From positions 62,001-126,000 of the forward strand of contig JAILGB010000013.1 of assembly GCA_024697185.1 (NCBI GenBank): a stretch of 64,000 bases of DNA, read 5' to 3'. Below, one piece after another: positions 1 through 8,930 of this stretch (position 1 is the stretch's first letter; each line of letters starts with the position of its first letter). The position numbers and the translations under genes were made by a program. Below the pieces are notes generated by a model. It saw only the letters and a program-made list of their open reading frames with translations. It did not search any database and was not told the DNA's origin. Source of the stretch: Opitutales bacterium (GTDB taxonomy: Bacteria > Verrucomicrobiota > Verrucomicrobiia > Opitutales > UBA953).

Positions 1-128
1 TTCATATAAAAAACACGGTTGGTCGCAATAGAAAAGCGGACCGTCGCCATATCAAGCGCCGGCAACTTACGGTAATCTGGATCCCGAGTAAGATTTCCGA
101 GCAAAATAACGCGATTAAAGGAAGCCAT
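1..128 (-). CDS. ssb: Single-stranded DNA-binding protein, N-terminal part only
   Basis: The first 42 residues read from an ATG at 128 and run off the window. They contain [15 protein letters not shown] followed by [11 protein letters not shown], the first two strands of the SSB OB fold. SSB coats ssDNA during replication, repair and recombination. The gene is missing from the ORF track because its stop lies outside; the listed ORF at 2..196 is a shadow in another frame. It follows rpsF by 27 nt, and the rpsF-ssb pairing is classical and supports both calls. Confidence 0.88.
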   Translation of the reverse strand, partial: MASFNRVILLGNLTRDPDYRKLPALDMATVRFSIATNRVFYM

Positions 129-155
129 TTTCGATCTGTCGAGAAACGGATTTGA

Positions 156-434
156 TTAGAGCGCCTGAACCATAATGCGCTTGATCGTGCGATCAAGACG
201 AAGTTTCTCTCTAAACGAAACCGCGATTGTTTCCGGAGCCGTCACATCAAATTGCACATAATGCGCGCTTGGCATACGGCGATCGGTGATGCGGACGAAA
301 TCCTTGACACCCAAATCGTGAGTTTCATCGAGGGTTGCGCCCAAGGCGGCAAACAGTTTCGTCGCTTTTTCGATTTGAGTAGCGATCGCTGTATTGCGCA
401 CGTCAAAAATAACGTTAAAACGATACTTTTTCAT
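156..434 (-). CDS. rpsF: Small ribosomal subunit protein bS6
   Basis: A 92-residue protein of normal S6 length, beginning MKKYRFNVIFDV and ending in the basic strand RTIKRIMVQAL typical of S6. It binds 16S rRNA with bS18 in the platform of the 30S subunit. Its ATG overlaps the pth stop by four bases (ATGA), implying translational coupling, and ssb follows. Sequence identity to model S6 proteins is modest, but length, terminal motifs and neighbours agree. Confidence 0.85.
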   Translation of the reverse strand: MKKYRFNVIFDVRNTAIATQIEKATKLFAALGATLDETHDLGVKDFVRITDRRMPSAHYVQFDVTAPETIAVSFREKLRLDRTIKRIMVQAL

Positions 435-1009
435 TTTGTTGATTTTCTATTGATTAAATTTTGTGTTGCGCAAAAACCATTTTTGATAATTTGGTCTATG
501 CATTCGATAATTTCTATAACTTTTGTTTCGAAGATTTTTTGTTCTTCATCTGTCAATTTTCCGAGAACATAATCGGCAAGCGGCATTTCGCGCACCGGTT
601 TTTGTCCGATCCCGACGCGGACGCGCATAAACGCGTTCCCGCAGTGCAAGATGACATTTTCCACGCCGTTGTGTCCGCCGGAACTGCCGCCGAGCGACAA
701 TTTAATCTGCGCAAACGGCAAATTTATATCGTCGTGAACGACAATCGCATCAGCGATATTCAAACGATAAAAACGCTGATGGGCTTGAACACATTCGCCA
801 CTGAGATTCATGAATGTCTGCGGTTTCCCGAGCCAAAGCGTTCCCGTCGGGATCGACACTTTGGCGAACTCACCTTTGAAAGCCGACTGCGAAAAACTTG
901 CAGCCATTTTTTTCGCGAGGGCATCGACTACTCTAAATCCCACATTGTGGCGGGTATTTTCGTATTCTTTGCCGGGATTGCCCAGACCATAAATTGCAGT
1001 GACGGGCAT
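431..1009 (-). CDS. pth: Peptidyl-tRNA hydrolase
   Basis: Releases tRNA from peptidyl-tRNAs that drop off the ribosome. The family motifs are in order: GLGNPGKEYENTRHNVGF with the catalytic His near residue 20, KPQTFMNLSG, the catalytic Asp in VVHDDINL, and GGSSGGHNGV. Length (192 aa) is normal. The track begins at a TTG two codons upstream; the ATG at 1009 (MPVTAIYGLGNPG) matches the family start better, although no Shine-Dalgarno is visible for either. It lies between rplY and rpsF, and the rplY-pth order is widespread in bacteria. Confidence 0.95.
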   Translation of the reverse strand: MPVTAIYGLGNPGKEYENTRHNVGFRVVDALAKKMAASFSQSAFKGEFAKVSIPTGTLWLGKPQTFMNLSGECVQAHQRFYRLNIADAIVVHDDINLPFAQIKLSLGGSSGGHNGVENVILHCGNAFMRVRVGIGQKPVREMPLADYVLGKLTDEEQKIFETKVIEIIECIDQIIKNGFCATQNLINRKSTK

Positions 1010-1068
1010 TTTCAAAATTTAAAAGAACAATTGCACTTAAAAAGTGCCTTCAAAACAGCGGAGCCGGA

Positions 1069-1677
1069 CTATTTTTTTGCCGCATCAGCCGCAGGAGCCG
1101 CCGCGTCGTCCGCAACAGCGTCTTCATCCTCAGCCAAGCATGATGCCACGACCGTATTTTGGTTTTTCGGGAACGTTACACCGGGGATTTCCGGGAGATT
1201 TGTAACGTGAATCGTCTGGCCGGCGTGCAAGTTGCTCACATCGACAACAACAGCTTCCGGAAGATCCTTCGGCAAGCAGCGGATCTTGATTTCACGAACA
1301 ACTTCGAGAACGCCGTTTTCCGCCAAAACGCCGACACAGTCGCCCACAGAGCGAACCGGGATCGAAATCGTCATCATTTCATTCGGATCCACTTCGAGAA
1401 TATCGACGTGAACGATTTTTTGGGAAACCGCATTGCGCTGGTAGTCTTTGACAAGCGACAAGATCTTTTTGTTTTCATCGATCGTCACTTCGACGAGAGC
1501 TGCGTTGTCTCCCTTGGCGCGCATCATTGTGCGGAATTCGACCGCATCAATAATAATCGGCTTCGAGTTGTTCTTTGCATAAATCACGCCGGGGATCGCC
1601 CCTTCGGCGCGAATGCGACGGGACGGTCCACGACCGATGCCGTCACGCGATTTTACATTGAGTTTATATAGTTTCAT
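1069..1677 (-). CDS. rplY: Large ribosomal subunit protein bL25, long Ctc/TL5 form
   Basis: A 202-residue protein. The N-terminal ~95 residues are the 5S rRNA-binding L25 domain (RDGIGRGPSRRIRAEGAIPGV). The C-terminal TL5/Ctc domain includes the motif GVLEVVREIKIRCLPKDLP, and an Asp/Ala-rich tail ends in AKK. The long form is the stress-linked Ctc type. It is the first gene of rplY-pth-rpsF-ssb, with a good promoter 80 nt upstream. The ATG at 1677 is the only reasonable start. Confidence 0.95.
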   Translation of the reverse strand: MKLYKLNVKSRDGIGRGPSRRIRAEGAIPGVIYAKNNSKPIIIDAVEFRTMMRAKGDNAALVEVTIDENKKILSLVKDYQRNAVSQKIVHVDILEVDPNEMMTISIPVRSVGDCVGVLAENGVLEVVREIKIRCLPKDLPEAVVVDVSNLHAGQTIHVTNLPEIPGVTFPKNQNTVVASCLAEDEDAVADDAAAPAADAAKK

Positions 1678-1757
1678 TTTGATAAGGTGCCGTTAAGTCG
1701 CGGGCCCGCGTCATTGCGGCCGCTCCCCGACCGGCACAAGTCGAGATTTGAAGATTA

Positions 1758-1787
1758 ATTATGTCATTTTTTTTAAGTTGTTGTCAA
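1758..1787 (-). promoter_or_regulatory. Sigma70-type promoter of the rplY-pth-rpsF-ssb operon
   Basis: On the minus strand there is a perfect -35 TTGACA (1787-1782), an 18-nt spacer and the -10 CATAAT (1763-1758), about 80 nt before the rplY ATG. The surrounding non-coding stretch 1678-2122 (about 445 bases) holds only this promoter, the map terminator at its far end and scattered copies or near-copies of the iterated octamer. I see no RNA gene or credible small ORF in it. Confidence 0.65.
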
Positions 1788-2122
1788 TTTAAAAGAGAAT
1801 AGGGAAACGGACGGCAAAAGAATCTGAGTTTTTCACCCCATTGTCCGATTGCTTCGCGGGAACGAAAAATAACGATAAAAATGATCAAATCGGCATATCC
1901 TTATAAATCCGGCTCAATCGTTTAAAATTCATTCCCGAGGCTAAACGGGATCATCTTCGGGAACACCCGCAAGCCGTTCAAAAAAATCCATAAAAATCCC
2001 CGAATTTTCCGGAGATTTGATCCTATATTCGCGCCTCGTCTTCTTTCCCGATTCTGTTCCCCCAAAAACTTAGCGCAAGATTTTTGACGGATTCCGCTAA
2101 AAAATCCCGTTCCCGCACAATA

Positions 2123-2151
2123 AAAAACTCCGTTACGGGAACGGAGTTTTT
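2123..2151 (-). terminator. Intrinsic terminator downstream of map
   Basis: A perfect 12-bp inverted repeat AAAAACTCCGTT / AACGGAGTTTTT around a 5-nt loop, with A/T runs on both sides, 3 nt beyond the map stop codon. One arm plus the loop contains CGGGAACG. Confidence 0.85.
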
Positions 2152-2154
2152 GTT

Positions 2155-2916
2155 TTAAAGTTTTGTTAGGATTTCGGGATCGCCGTCGGTGACAAGAACC
2201 GTGTGTTCCCAATGGGCGGCAGGTTTCCCGTCGGCTGTTTTTACCGTCCATGTGTCCGCCGCGTGTTTTATCCGATGGCTTCCGAGACAAATCATCGGCT
2301 CGATTGCCAATGTCAGGCCGGCTTTCAGTTTTTCTCCCTTGTGCGGTTTGCCGTAGTTGGGGATCGGCGGTTCCTCGTGCATTGTGCGCCCGACGCCATG
2401 GCCGTTGTATTCGCGAACGATCCCGTAGCCGTAGGGTTTGATGTAGCTTTCGATCGCGTAGGAAATATCGCCGACCCGGTTGCCGACACGAGCCGCCGCG
2501 ATGCCGGCATAGAGCGCCTCCTCTGTAATTTTACTAAGTTGGCGAACCGGCTCGGGAACGGGTTCGATTAGAACGGTCCGCGTATTGTCGCCCACCATTC
2601 CCTTATATTTTGTCACGACATCCAAGGAAACAATATCCCCCGGCTTGATTGTCGTCTTCATATCGCCGATCCCGTGAATCACGACATCGTTGACGGAAAT
2701 GCAAATCCATCCCGGGAACGCGCATTCTCCGTTAAAACAACCGTGCGCCGTGCTTTCACAATGGAGGTCCTCCATCGCCCGCTTAGCAACCATATCGATG
2801 TCATAGGTTGTCATTCCCACCTCAACAGCCTTTGCCGTGCGGTCGAGCACCATCGCTGCGACCTTGCATGCCTCGCGCATTCTCGCGAGCTCGTCAGGAC
2901 TGAGAGGTTTTAACAT
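2155..2916 (-). CDS. map: Methionine aminopeptidase, type I
   Basis: Removes the initiator Met from nascent proteins. The five metal ligands of the pita-bread fold are visible: Asp in SLDVVTKYKG, Asp in GDNTRT, His in GHGVGRTMHEEP, Glu in LAIEPM and Glu in WEHTVLVT. The track ORF starts 43 codons upstream inside secY in another frame. The ATG at 2916 (MLKPLSPDELARMREA) gives the usual family N-terminus and lies 7 nt after the secY stop. That gives 253 aa, a normal length. Co-transcription wzc-secY-map is likely; a terminator follows. Confidence 0.95.
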   Translation of the reverse strand: MLKPLSPDELARMREACKVAAMVLDRTAKAVEVGMTTYDIDMVAKRAMEDLHCESTAHGCFNGECAFPGWICISVNDVVIHGIGDMKTTIKPGDIVSLDVVTKYKGMVGDNTRTVLIEPVPEPVRQLSKITEEALYAGIAAARVGNRVGDISYAIESYIKPYGYGIVREYNGHGVGRTMHEEPPIPNYGKPHKGEKLKAGLTLAIEPMICLGSHRIKHAADTWTVKTADGKPAAHWEHTVLVTDGDPEILTKL

Positions 2917-2923
2917 AAACGTA

Positions 2924-4465
2924 TTAGAGGGATGAAACCAAAACCATAATCCACTTGTAAAGCGCGACAGCCAAGCCCAATGCAAAAACGCCCAGGAGAA
3001 TATAGGTCGTCTTGCCAAGACCTTGTGCGGCATCAACATCCGCAATCCGGCGCGGATTCATCGAAGGCATCGCAATGCCGCCGATACGGCTCTTTTTCAA
3101 AAATCCATCATAATGGCGCTGCAAAAGCAAAGACTCCACTTGGCGCATCGTATCGAGCACGACACCGACAACGATCAAACCCGAAGTCCCGCCAATGACG
3201 CGGGCGAGACGAGGATAAAGATCAAACTCGTAAATAAAGAAGTCCGGCAACAACGCAATGACAACGAGGAAAACACCGCCGGCAAAAGTCAAACGATTCA
3301 TCACAAATTCGAGATAATTCGCCGTATGCTGACCCGGACGCACGCCGGGAATATAACCGTTGTTCTTTTTCAGCTCATCAGCCACCTGGATCGGTTTAAA
3401 CATCACCGACACCCAAAAATAACTGAATGTGAAAACAAAAAGCGCCATCAAACAATAATAGACATTATGTCCAGGAGCGATTGCCGCACCCCACGGGACC
3501 AAGAAATCCAACGCGGGAACGGTCGTTCCCAGCCATGTGAACGGCAAGGACAAAAACGACAATATCGCACCGGCAAAAATCACCGGCATAACTCCGGCAT
3601 AATTGACCTTCATCGGCAAAAAATTCGACTGCCCGCCATACATTTTTCTGCCGACCATCCGCTTGGCATATTGCACGGGGATTTTTCGCACCGCCTGAGT
3701 AATTTCAACCAGAGCCGCGCAGCCCGCGACAAAGAGAAGGAGCATCCCGAGGAAACTGCCGAGACCGTGCTGGGAAGCGCCGGTGCCGTCAATAATCTGC
3801 TCGCCGAACAATCCCGAAACGAACGGAGAAATCGCATTGGGAAGATCGGCGACAATACCGAGCACGATAAGAATCGATGCGCCGTTGCCGATCCCACGCT
3901 GTGTGATCTGCTCTCCGATCCACGTCATGATAAGCGCACCCGCCGTAAGAATCAAGGTGCCTAAGCAAATAAACAAGGTCTTGTCGCAAACCAAGATGTT
4001 TTCCGAAAAGTTTTGCAAGCCCAACGCATGACCGACCGTAGAGGGATTCGAAAGCATCTGGGTCACCATCAATCCCTGCACAAAACCGATCGCGATCGTC
4101 ATATAGCGCGTATATTGCGCAATCTTTTGCTGTCCGTTTTCTTCTTGTCGCAAGCGTGCCAACTCGGGCCAGACGGCTCCCAAAAGCTGCATGATAATCG
4201 ACGCGGAAATATACGGCATGATGCCCAAGGCAAAAATCGCGCCCTTGAGCATCGCTCCGCCCGTGAACGCATTGTATAAACCGACCGCTCCCGTCGCACC
4301 TGTTCCTTCGAGGATTTGTTCGACAAATCCGGCAAGGACCGTCGGGTCAATTCCCGGCAACGGCACGTTCGCTCCGATACGCGAAATAAAAATCAGTCCG
4401 AGCGTAACGATAATACGATTGCGCAATTCCGGGACCTTCCAACTGTTGATAAACGCACTAAACAT
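2924..4465 (-). CDS. secY: Protein translocase channel subunit SecY
   Basis: The pore subunit of the Sec translocon in the inner membrane. The start SWKVPELRNRIIVTLGLIF, the plug region, the GIMPYISASIIMQLL segment and the cytosolic loop KNNGYIPGVRPG are all SecY signatures. At 513 aa it is about 70 residues longer than E. coli SecY. After the usual end (RHYDGFLKKSRIGG) a further ~55 residues include an extra hydrophobic helix, TYILLGVFALGLAVALY, suggesting an eleventh membrane segment. It is not in a ribosomal protein operon: a Wzc-like kinase precedes it and map follows. No Shine-Dalgarno is seen before the ATG. Confidence 0.95.
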   Translation of the reverse strand: MFSAFINSWKVPELRNRIIVTLGLIFISRIGANVPLPGIDPTVLAGFVEQILEGTGATGAVGLYNAFTGGAMLKGAIFALGIMPYISASIIMQLLGAVWPELARLRQEENGQQKIAQYTRYMTIAIGFVQGLMVTQMLSNPSTVGHALGLQNFSENILVCDKTLFICLGTLILTAGALIMTWIGEQITQRGIGNGASILIVLGIVADLPNAISPFVSGLFGEQIIDGTGASQHGLGSFLGMLLLFVAGCAALVEITQAVRKIPVQYAKRMVGRKMYGGQSNFLPMKVNYAGVMPVIFAGAILSFLSLPFTWLGTTVPALDFLVPWGAAIAPGHNVYYCLMALFVFTFSYFWVSVMFKPIQVADELKKNNGYIPGVRPGQHTANYLEFVMNRLTFAGGVFLVVIALLPDFFIYEFDLYPRLARVIGGTSGLIVVGVVLDTMRQVESLLLQRHYDGFLKKSRIGGIAMPSMNPRRIADVDAAQGLGKTTYILLGVFALGLAVALYKWIMVLVSSL

Positions 4466-4488
4466 CGTGATAAGTAAAATAAATACGA

Positions 4489-6855
4489 CTATTTTTTGGC
4501 GGAAGAGTCGGCGCCTTTAATGTAATAGCGGCCGTAACTCTTATAGTTGCCATTATAGGTGTAGTGGTGGGCTGTTCTCATTTTCATCTGATTGAGCACC
4601 GCACCGAAAACGGGAACGCGCGCATCCATCAGACGGCTAAGATTCGATTTCAACATCATTCGATGGATCGCATCAAATTTGATCGTAAGAATCAGTCCGT
4701 CACAAAGCGGCAGAACATTCAAAATGTCCGAGACTGCGGCGATCGGAGGCGTATCCACGATAATACGGTCGTATTTTTCACGCACTGTCGAAATCAGTTC
4801 CGCAAACTTTTTGGAATTGAGGACGCGCGTCGGGCTCTTTGCCACCTTATCGACACCGAGAACATCAACGCCGGGAACGACATCGTGAATAATCGCATCT
4901 TCAAGCGAGATTTCGCCGTCAAACCACGGAAGAATTCCTTTGCCTTCGATGTCGAGCTCAAGCGTGTTGGCGACATTCGGCAAACGCAAGTCCGAGTCAA
5001 TCAGCAAAACGCGCTCATCGTGCAAAGCGTAAACCTGGGCCAAGTTTTCCGAAACGAAAGTCTTGCCCTCCGAAGGGGTTGTCGATGTCACCGCGATCAC
5101 TTTTGCCGTCGCAGAAATATCGCCCAATTTCAATGCGGAATACATCGCGATAAAGGACTCCTTCACTTCGCGAGAAACAATCTTCGAAACCGCCAAAGCC
5201 TTATCGATTTTGGACGCCTTCAATTTGGGGATTGCCGACAAAAGAGGAAGATTCAAGGAGTTTTCAACATCCTTTGCGGATTTAACTTTGTCATCAAAAA
5301 ACGACAGCAACAACACGACGCCGACACCGATAACCAAACCGCCGACCGCACCGAACAAGGAATTCATGAAGAAGTTTTTGTTGGCGGGGAAAACGGGCGA
5401 ACTCGCGCTGTCGAGCGGCTGGACAATGGAGGTGGATGTTGTTGTGAGCTGCAGGCTTTGGTCTTCCAAATTGATGCGCAAGCGCTGCAACAGTTCCGAG
5501 TCGTTTTTCAACTGGGCGTCAAGCGATTCCAGTTCTGTGCTGGCTTCGCGCAAACGGGCGATTTGATCCGCCTTCTCTTTGGCGCGGCGTTTGGCGCTCT
5601 CAAGACGGCGTTGGGCGGCCGTATAATTGTTGTTAAACTCTTCAACCGCCTTGTCAACAGCCTTGCCCAATTCCCTGTTGGAAGCCTCGAGTTCCTGACG
5701 AGCCTGCTTCAGCTGCGGATGGTTTTCGCCATACTTTGTGCTCATCGCCTCAACATTGGTTCTCAGCTCCGTTGTCTTGGAGATCAACTGCGAAACCAAG
5801 CCGTTTTGGGAAATGTAGGAATTATAATAAAGTGGCACATCGTCCTGCTTCATTTTTTCAAGTTCGACGCGAGCCGCCGTCATGTCATCAAACGCTTTTT
5901 GCTCTTGATCGCGAGTGCTGTTGGCGGCGGTCAATTCCGCGCCGACCGTCCCCATGTCGATATTGAGCAAATCGTTACGCTTGATAATGTCAATACGCTG
6001 ATGGCGCTCGGTATCGATCTGCTTTTCAAGATGGGCGATTTTCACTCGTGTGCTCTCGATGATCGGAGCCACACGGCTTTGACGGATCTCCATATTGTAT
6101 TTGCAGATTTCGTCGATAAAATAATCCGCCATTTTTTTGGCGACTTCCTTCGTGCGATGGGTGTAGCCGATTGTGACGATCATCGTCCCCTTGTCCGGCT
6201 TGACCAAACTGTGGGATGCGATAACCTCTGTGGGCGTCATCGGTCCCGTGAAAATATTGCCGTCGCGATAAGGATCGACGACTTCGGAAAGTTCCTCCTG
6301 GGTCAGACGATTTTGAACACGCTCGACAATCTTCGTTGACATCATGATTTCAACCTGGGTCATCAAGTCGTCCATTCCCGTAACCATCGAGTCCGAAGAG
6401 CGCGTCGTTCCCGTGGACAAATTGATCGCCTGGCGCAAAAGTTGCACCCGGCCTGCCGCCGTATATTCGGGAACGACATTGTAAGTATAAACCAATGCCG
6501 CCGTCACGACGATAAACATCGACAAAATCAAATACCAGACATGCTCACGAAAGATTGTGACATAGTCCGCAAAAGTGCGATTTTGAAACGCATCGACAAC
6601 AACAGAAACTCCGTCTGCCATCGCGTTCCCGTAACCGCTCGTATAACCGTAGTTACGCCGATAAGCATAACCGTTCCCGTAGCCGTAGCCGTTGCCGTAA
6701 CCGTAGCCGCCATAGCCATAACCGTTATCGACAGCATCTTCACGGGCGGAGCTCTCTGCTTTGAAGGCTTTTTCTTGAGCCTGTGCGCTATTTTCAGACG
6801 CACTCTTCATTTCTGCAGAGGACGGATCTTCAAAATAATCTTTTTCTTCACTCAT
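4489..6855 (-). CDS. Polysaccharide co-polymerase / BY-type tyrosine autokinase (Wzc-like)
   Basis: A 788-residue inner-membrane protein for chain-length control and export of surface polysaccharide. A Wzz domain lies between two membrane helices (about residues 107-128 and 497-520) with a long periplasmic coiled coil (265-470). The cytosolic ATPase follows: Walker A STTPSEGKT (591-599), Walker A' LLIDSD (617-622), Walker B IIVDTPP (698-704). The C-terminal tyrosine cluster HHYTYNGNYKSYGRYY is the usual autophosphorylation tail. Unusually, residues 44-77 are also a Tyr/Gly-rich stretch at the cytosolic N-terminus. No glycosyltransferase or wza gene is nearby; secY follows 23 nt downstream. 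Confidence 0.88.
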   Translation of the reverse strand: MSEEKDYFEDPSSAEMKSASENSAQAQEKAFKAESSAREDAVDNGYGYGGYGYGNGYGYGNGYAYRRNYGYTSGYGNAMADGVSVVVDAFQNRTFADYVTIFREHVWYLILSMFIVVTAALVYTYNVVPEYTAAGRVQLLRQAINLSTGTTRSSDSMVTGMDDLMTQVEIMMSTKIVERVQNRLTQEELSEVVDPYRDGNIFTGPMTPTEVIASHSLVKPDKGTMIVTIGYTHRTKEVAKKMADYFIDEICKYNMEIRQSRVAPIIESTRVKIAHLEKQIDTERHQRIDIIKRNDLLNIDMGTVGAELTAANSTRDQEQKAFDDMTAARVELEKMKQDDVPLYYNSYISQNGLVSQLISKTTELRTNVEAMSTKYGENHPQLKQARQELEASNRELGKAVDKAVEEFNNNYTAAQRRLESAKRRAKEKADQIARLREASTELESLDAQLKNDSELLQRLRINLEDQSLQLTTTSTSIVQPLDSASSPVFPANKNFFMNSLFGAVGGLVIGVGVVLLLSFFDDKVKSAKDVENSLNLPLLSAIPKLKASKIDKALAVSKIVSREVKESFIAMYSALKLGDISATAKVIAVTSTTPSEGKTFVSENLAQVYALHDERVLLIDSDLRLPNVANTLELDIEGKGILPWFDGEISLEDAIIHDVVPGVDVLGVDKVAKSPTRVLNSKKFAELISTVREKYDRIIVDTPPIAAVSDILNVLPLCDGLILTIKFDAIHRMMLKSNLSRLMDARVPVFGAVLNQMKMRTAHHYTYNGNYKSYGRYYIKGADSSAKK

Positions 6856-6931
6856 AATTTAATGTGACAATTTTACCAAAAAAAAATTTGTGCTACGAGA
6901 ATTTTTTTACTTTAAAAATTTTAAAACACCG

Positions 6932-7477
6932 CTAAACTAAAATATTTTTCACGGTTTCGACTATTGTCTCGACGCTTGCGAGACAACCCTTTCCTTCGGT
7001 GCCGCAAGCGAGGCGGCCGTTGGCGGGTTCCACAATTTTGTTCCCTCGGGAACGCAAAATTTCTAAATTTGCCTGAGTTGCGGGATGTTCCAACATATTG
7101 CAATTCATCGCCGGCGCGATCAAAGCCGGGGCCCGTGTCGCCAAATATGTTGCGGAAACGATGTCGGGAGCCAATCCGACGGCGAAACAGGCGATAATGT
7201 TCGCCGTCGCGGGAGCGACCAAAAAAAGATCCGCCCATGTTGCAATCTCGATATGTTCCGGCTGCCATTTTTCCGGCAACGCCCACATGTCTTGAGCGAC
7301 GGGATTCCGAGACAGGGTCTGCAGCGTCAAAGGCGCGATGAACGCCTTTGCCTCAGGTGTCATCAAAACACGAACTTCGGCGCCGGACTTTGTCAATGCC
7401 GAACAAATATCCGCCGCCTTGTAGGCTGCAATCGAACCCGTAACCGCCAACGCTATTTTTTTTCCTTCAAGATTCAT
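6932..7477 (-). CDS. coaC: Phosphopantothenoylcysteine decarboxylase, single-domain (CoaC)
   Basis: An FMN protein that decarboxylates 4'-phosphopantothenoyl-cysteine in coenzyme A synthesis. The family motifs are VTGSIAAYKAAD at the start, the substrate motif APAMNCNM, and the flap GRLACGTEGKGC. It ends at 181 residues, so the CoaB (synthetase) half usually fused as Dfp is absent and must be encoded elsewhere. The track start overlaps pdxH; the ATG at 7477 (MNLEGKKIALAVTG), 17 nt after the pdxH stop, is better. Likely operon marC-pdxH-coaC. panB of the same pathway lies at 19.2-20.0 kb. Confidence 0.88.
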   Translation of the reverse strand: MNLEGKKIALAVTGSIAAYKAADICSALTKSGAEVRVLMTPEAKAFIAPLTLQTLSRNPVAQDMWALPEKWQPEHIEIATWADLFLVAPATANIIACFAVGLAPDIVSATYLATRAPALIAPAMNCNMLEHPATQANLEILRSRGNKIVEPANGRLACGTEGKGCLASVETIVETVKNILV

Positions 7478-7494
7478 AACAAACTTTAATGTTT

Positions 7495-8136
7495 TTAAGG
7501 TGCCAGGCGCGCAATTTTCCAAGTCCCGTCCTCACGGGAACGCTCATACGCAAAACGGTCGTGAAGCCGGGAGGGACGCCCCTGCCAAAACTCGATTCTC
7601 TCCGGGACAAGCCGATAGCCGCCCCAAAAATCCGGCAACGGGACTTTGCCCTCTGAAAACTTTCGCTTCATCTCGTCAAATTTTTTCAACAAAACGGATC
7701 GCGAAGAAATCACCTGAGACTGATGCGAAACCCACGCCCCCAACTGACTTCCCCAAGGACGACTCAAAAAATAGCGCAACGACTCCGCTGTCGAAATTTT
7801 CTCCACGCGGCCCTCGACGCTGACCTGTCTTTCGAGTCCCAACCACGGGAACAAGAGCGCCGCTTTTGGATTTTGGGCGATTTGTTCGGCTTTTCGACTG
7901 CTGTAATTTGTAAAAAACACAAAGCCGCGTTCGTCATAAGCCTTCAGTAAAACCGTTCGCACCGACGGCGTTCCCGCCGCATCCGCGGTACAAAGGCTCA
8001 TCGCGTTGGGCTCGATCAATTTGGCTTCGCAAGCCTGGTCAAACCATTTGCGAAACTGCGCGAACGGATTCGCATCAAGATCCGGCAAATCCAAACCTGC
8101 GCGCGTATATTCGTTGCGATACTCAAAAAGATCCAT
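7495..8136 (-). CDS. pdxH: Pyridoxamine 5'-phosphate oxidase
   Basis: FMN-dependent oxidation of pyridoxine/pyridoxamine 5'-phosphate to pyridoxal 5'-phosphate. It is 213 aa, normal for the family. Motifs are [41 protein letters not shown], the loop [15 protein letters not shown] and the C-terminal [23 protein letters not shown]. Its ATG overlaps the marC stop by one base (TGATG). pdxJ, acting just upstream in the pathway, is in the window at 46.0 kb but unlinked. Confidence 0.95.
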   Translation of the reverse strand: MDLFEYRNEYTRAGLDLPDLDANPFAQFRKWFDQACEAKLIEPNAMSLCTADAAGTPSVRTVLLKAYDERGFVFFTNYSSRKAEQIAQNPKAALLFPWLGLERQVSVEGRVEKISTAESLRYFLSRPWGSQLGAWVSHQSQVISSRSVLLKKFDEMKRKFSEGKVPLPDFWGGYRLVPERIEFWQGRPSRLHDRFAYERSREDGTWKIARLAP

Positions 8137-8891
8137 CAGTTTTTTGCTCCGGTAAAAATCGGGTGTCCCGCCGGGATGCGCGAATCCGTTTTCCCCTGCG
8201 AAAGCTCCGAGCTGTCATTTTGGCGTTCCCGAGATAAAATTTCCTGCCGCGCCGATTCCACGCGCGCCTCAAATTCGCCCATCCCGGAAATCACACTGTC
8301 CACAAACATTTGAACTGAAATCAAGATCAGCAGGATCCCGACCAGACGCTCCAAAGCCAAGCCGCCGCGCGCACCCAACAGCCGCAATATTTTTTGAGAG
8401 CAAAAAAGCAATATCACGCTCACCAGCCACGCCAAAACCAACGCCACCAAAAACAAATATGTCTGTTCCGGATGCGTTGTAAATTTCGCGCCATGAATCA
8501 TCACGATGGAAAGCCCGCTCGGACCCGCATACATCGGAATTGCGATAGGGACGATAAACGGCTCGAGCGGAGCATCCTCATGTCTGCCGGGGCGTGTTGC
8601 GGCCGTCACCATCGAAATCATGGGGAAAACCATTCCCAATGCGATCAAAAACAAAACCAAGGATCCGGAAATCCCCAAAGTCGCCCGGTCGATTTGCAAC
8701 CATGAAATAATCGATTCGCCGATAAAGAAGAAAAGCAGGAGCGCCAGCAATGCGAACAGCATTTCCCGCAAAATCACGCGGGAACGATTTTTTTCGGGGA
8801 CATTTTTTAACAATGTCGGCAAGAGCAACGCCAAGCCAATCGGATCTAAGACGATCAATAAAATTAAAGTGTAAGAAATTAAAATTTCCAT
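8136..8891 (-). CDS. MarC-family integral membrane protein
   Basis: 251 residues with six hydrophobic segments and the family signature [17 protein letters not shown] in the middle. MarC proteins are inner-membrane proteins of uncertain function; a link to multiple antibiotic resistance was not upheld. The last ~45 residues form a hydrophilic, charged tail after the final helix ([17 protein letters not shown]), longer than in most family members. First gene of the probable marC-pdxH-coaC operon. Confidence 0.85.
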   Translation of the reverse strand: MEILISYTLILLIVLDPIGLALLLPTLLKNVPEKNRSRVILREMLFALLALLLFFFIGESIISWLQIDRATLGISGSLVLFLIALGMVFPMISMVTAATRPGRHEDAPLEPFIVPIAIPMYAGPSGLSIVMIHGAKFTTHPEQTYLFLVALVLAWLVSVILLFCSQKILRLLGARGGLALERLVGILLILISVQMFVDSVISGMGEFEARVESARQEILSRERQNDSSELSQGKTDSRIPAGHPIFTGAKN

Positions 8892-8930
8892 CCCTCTTCA
8901 AATTATAGGGCAATCCTGCGCTTTTTTCCG

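Noticed and set aside
1922-2290. 122-aa minus-strand ORF in the rplY-map gap
   Set aside because: Overlaps the end of map in another frame and reads through the map terminator; Arg-rich translation without motifs.
4564-6339. 591-aa plus-strand ORF
   Set aside because: Lies wholly antisense to the wzc-like gene, with low-complexity Arg/His/Gln composition and no motif; a codon-bias shadow.
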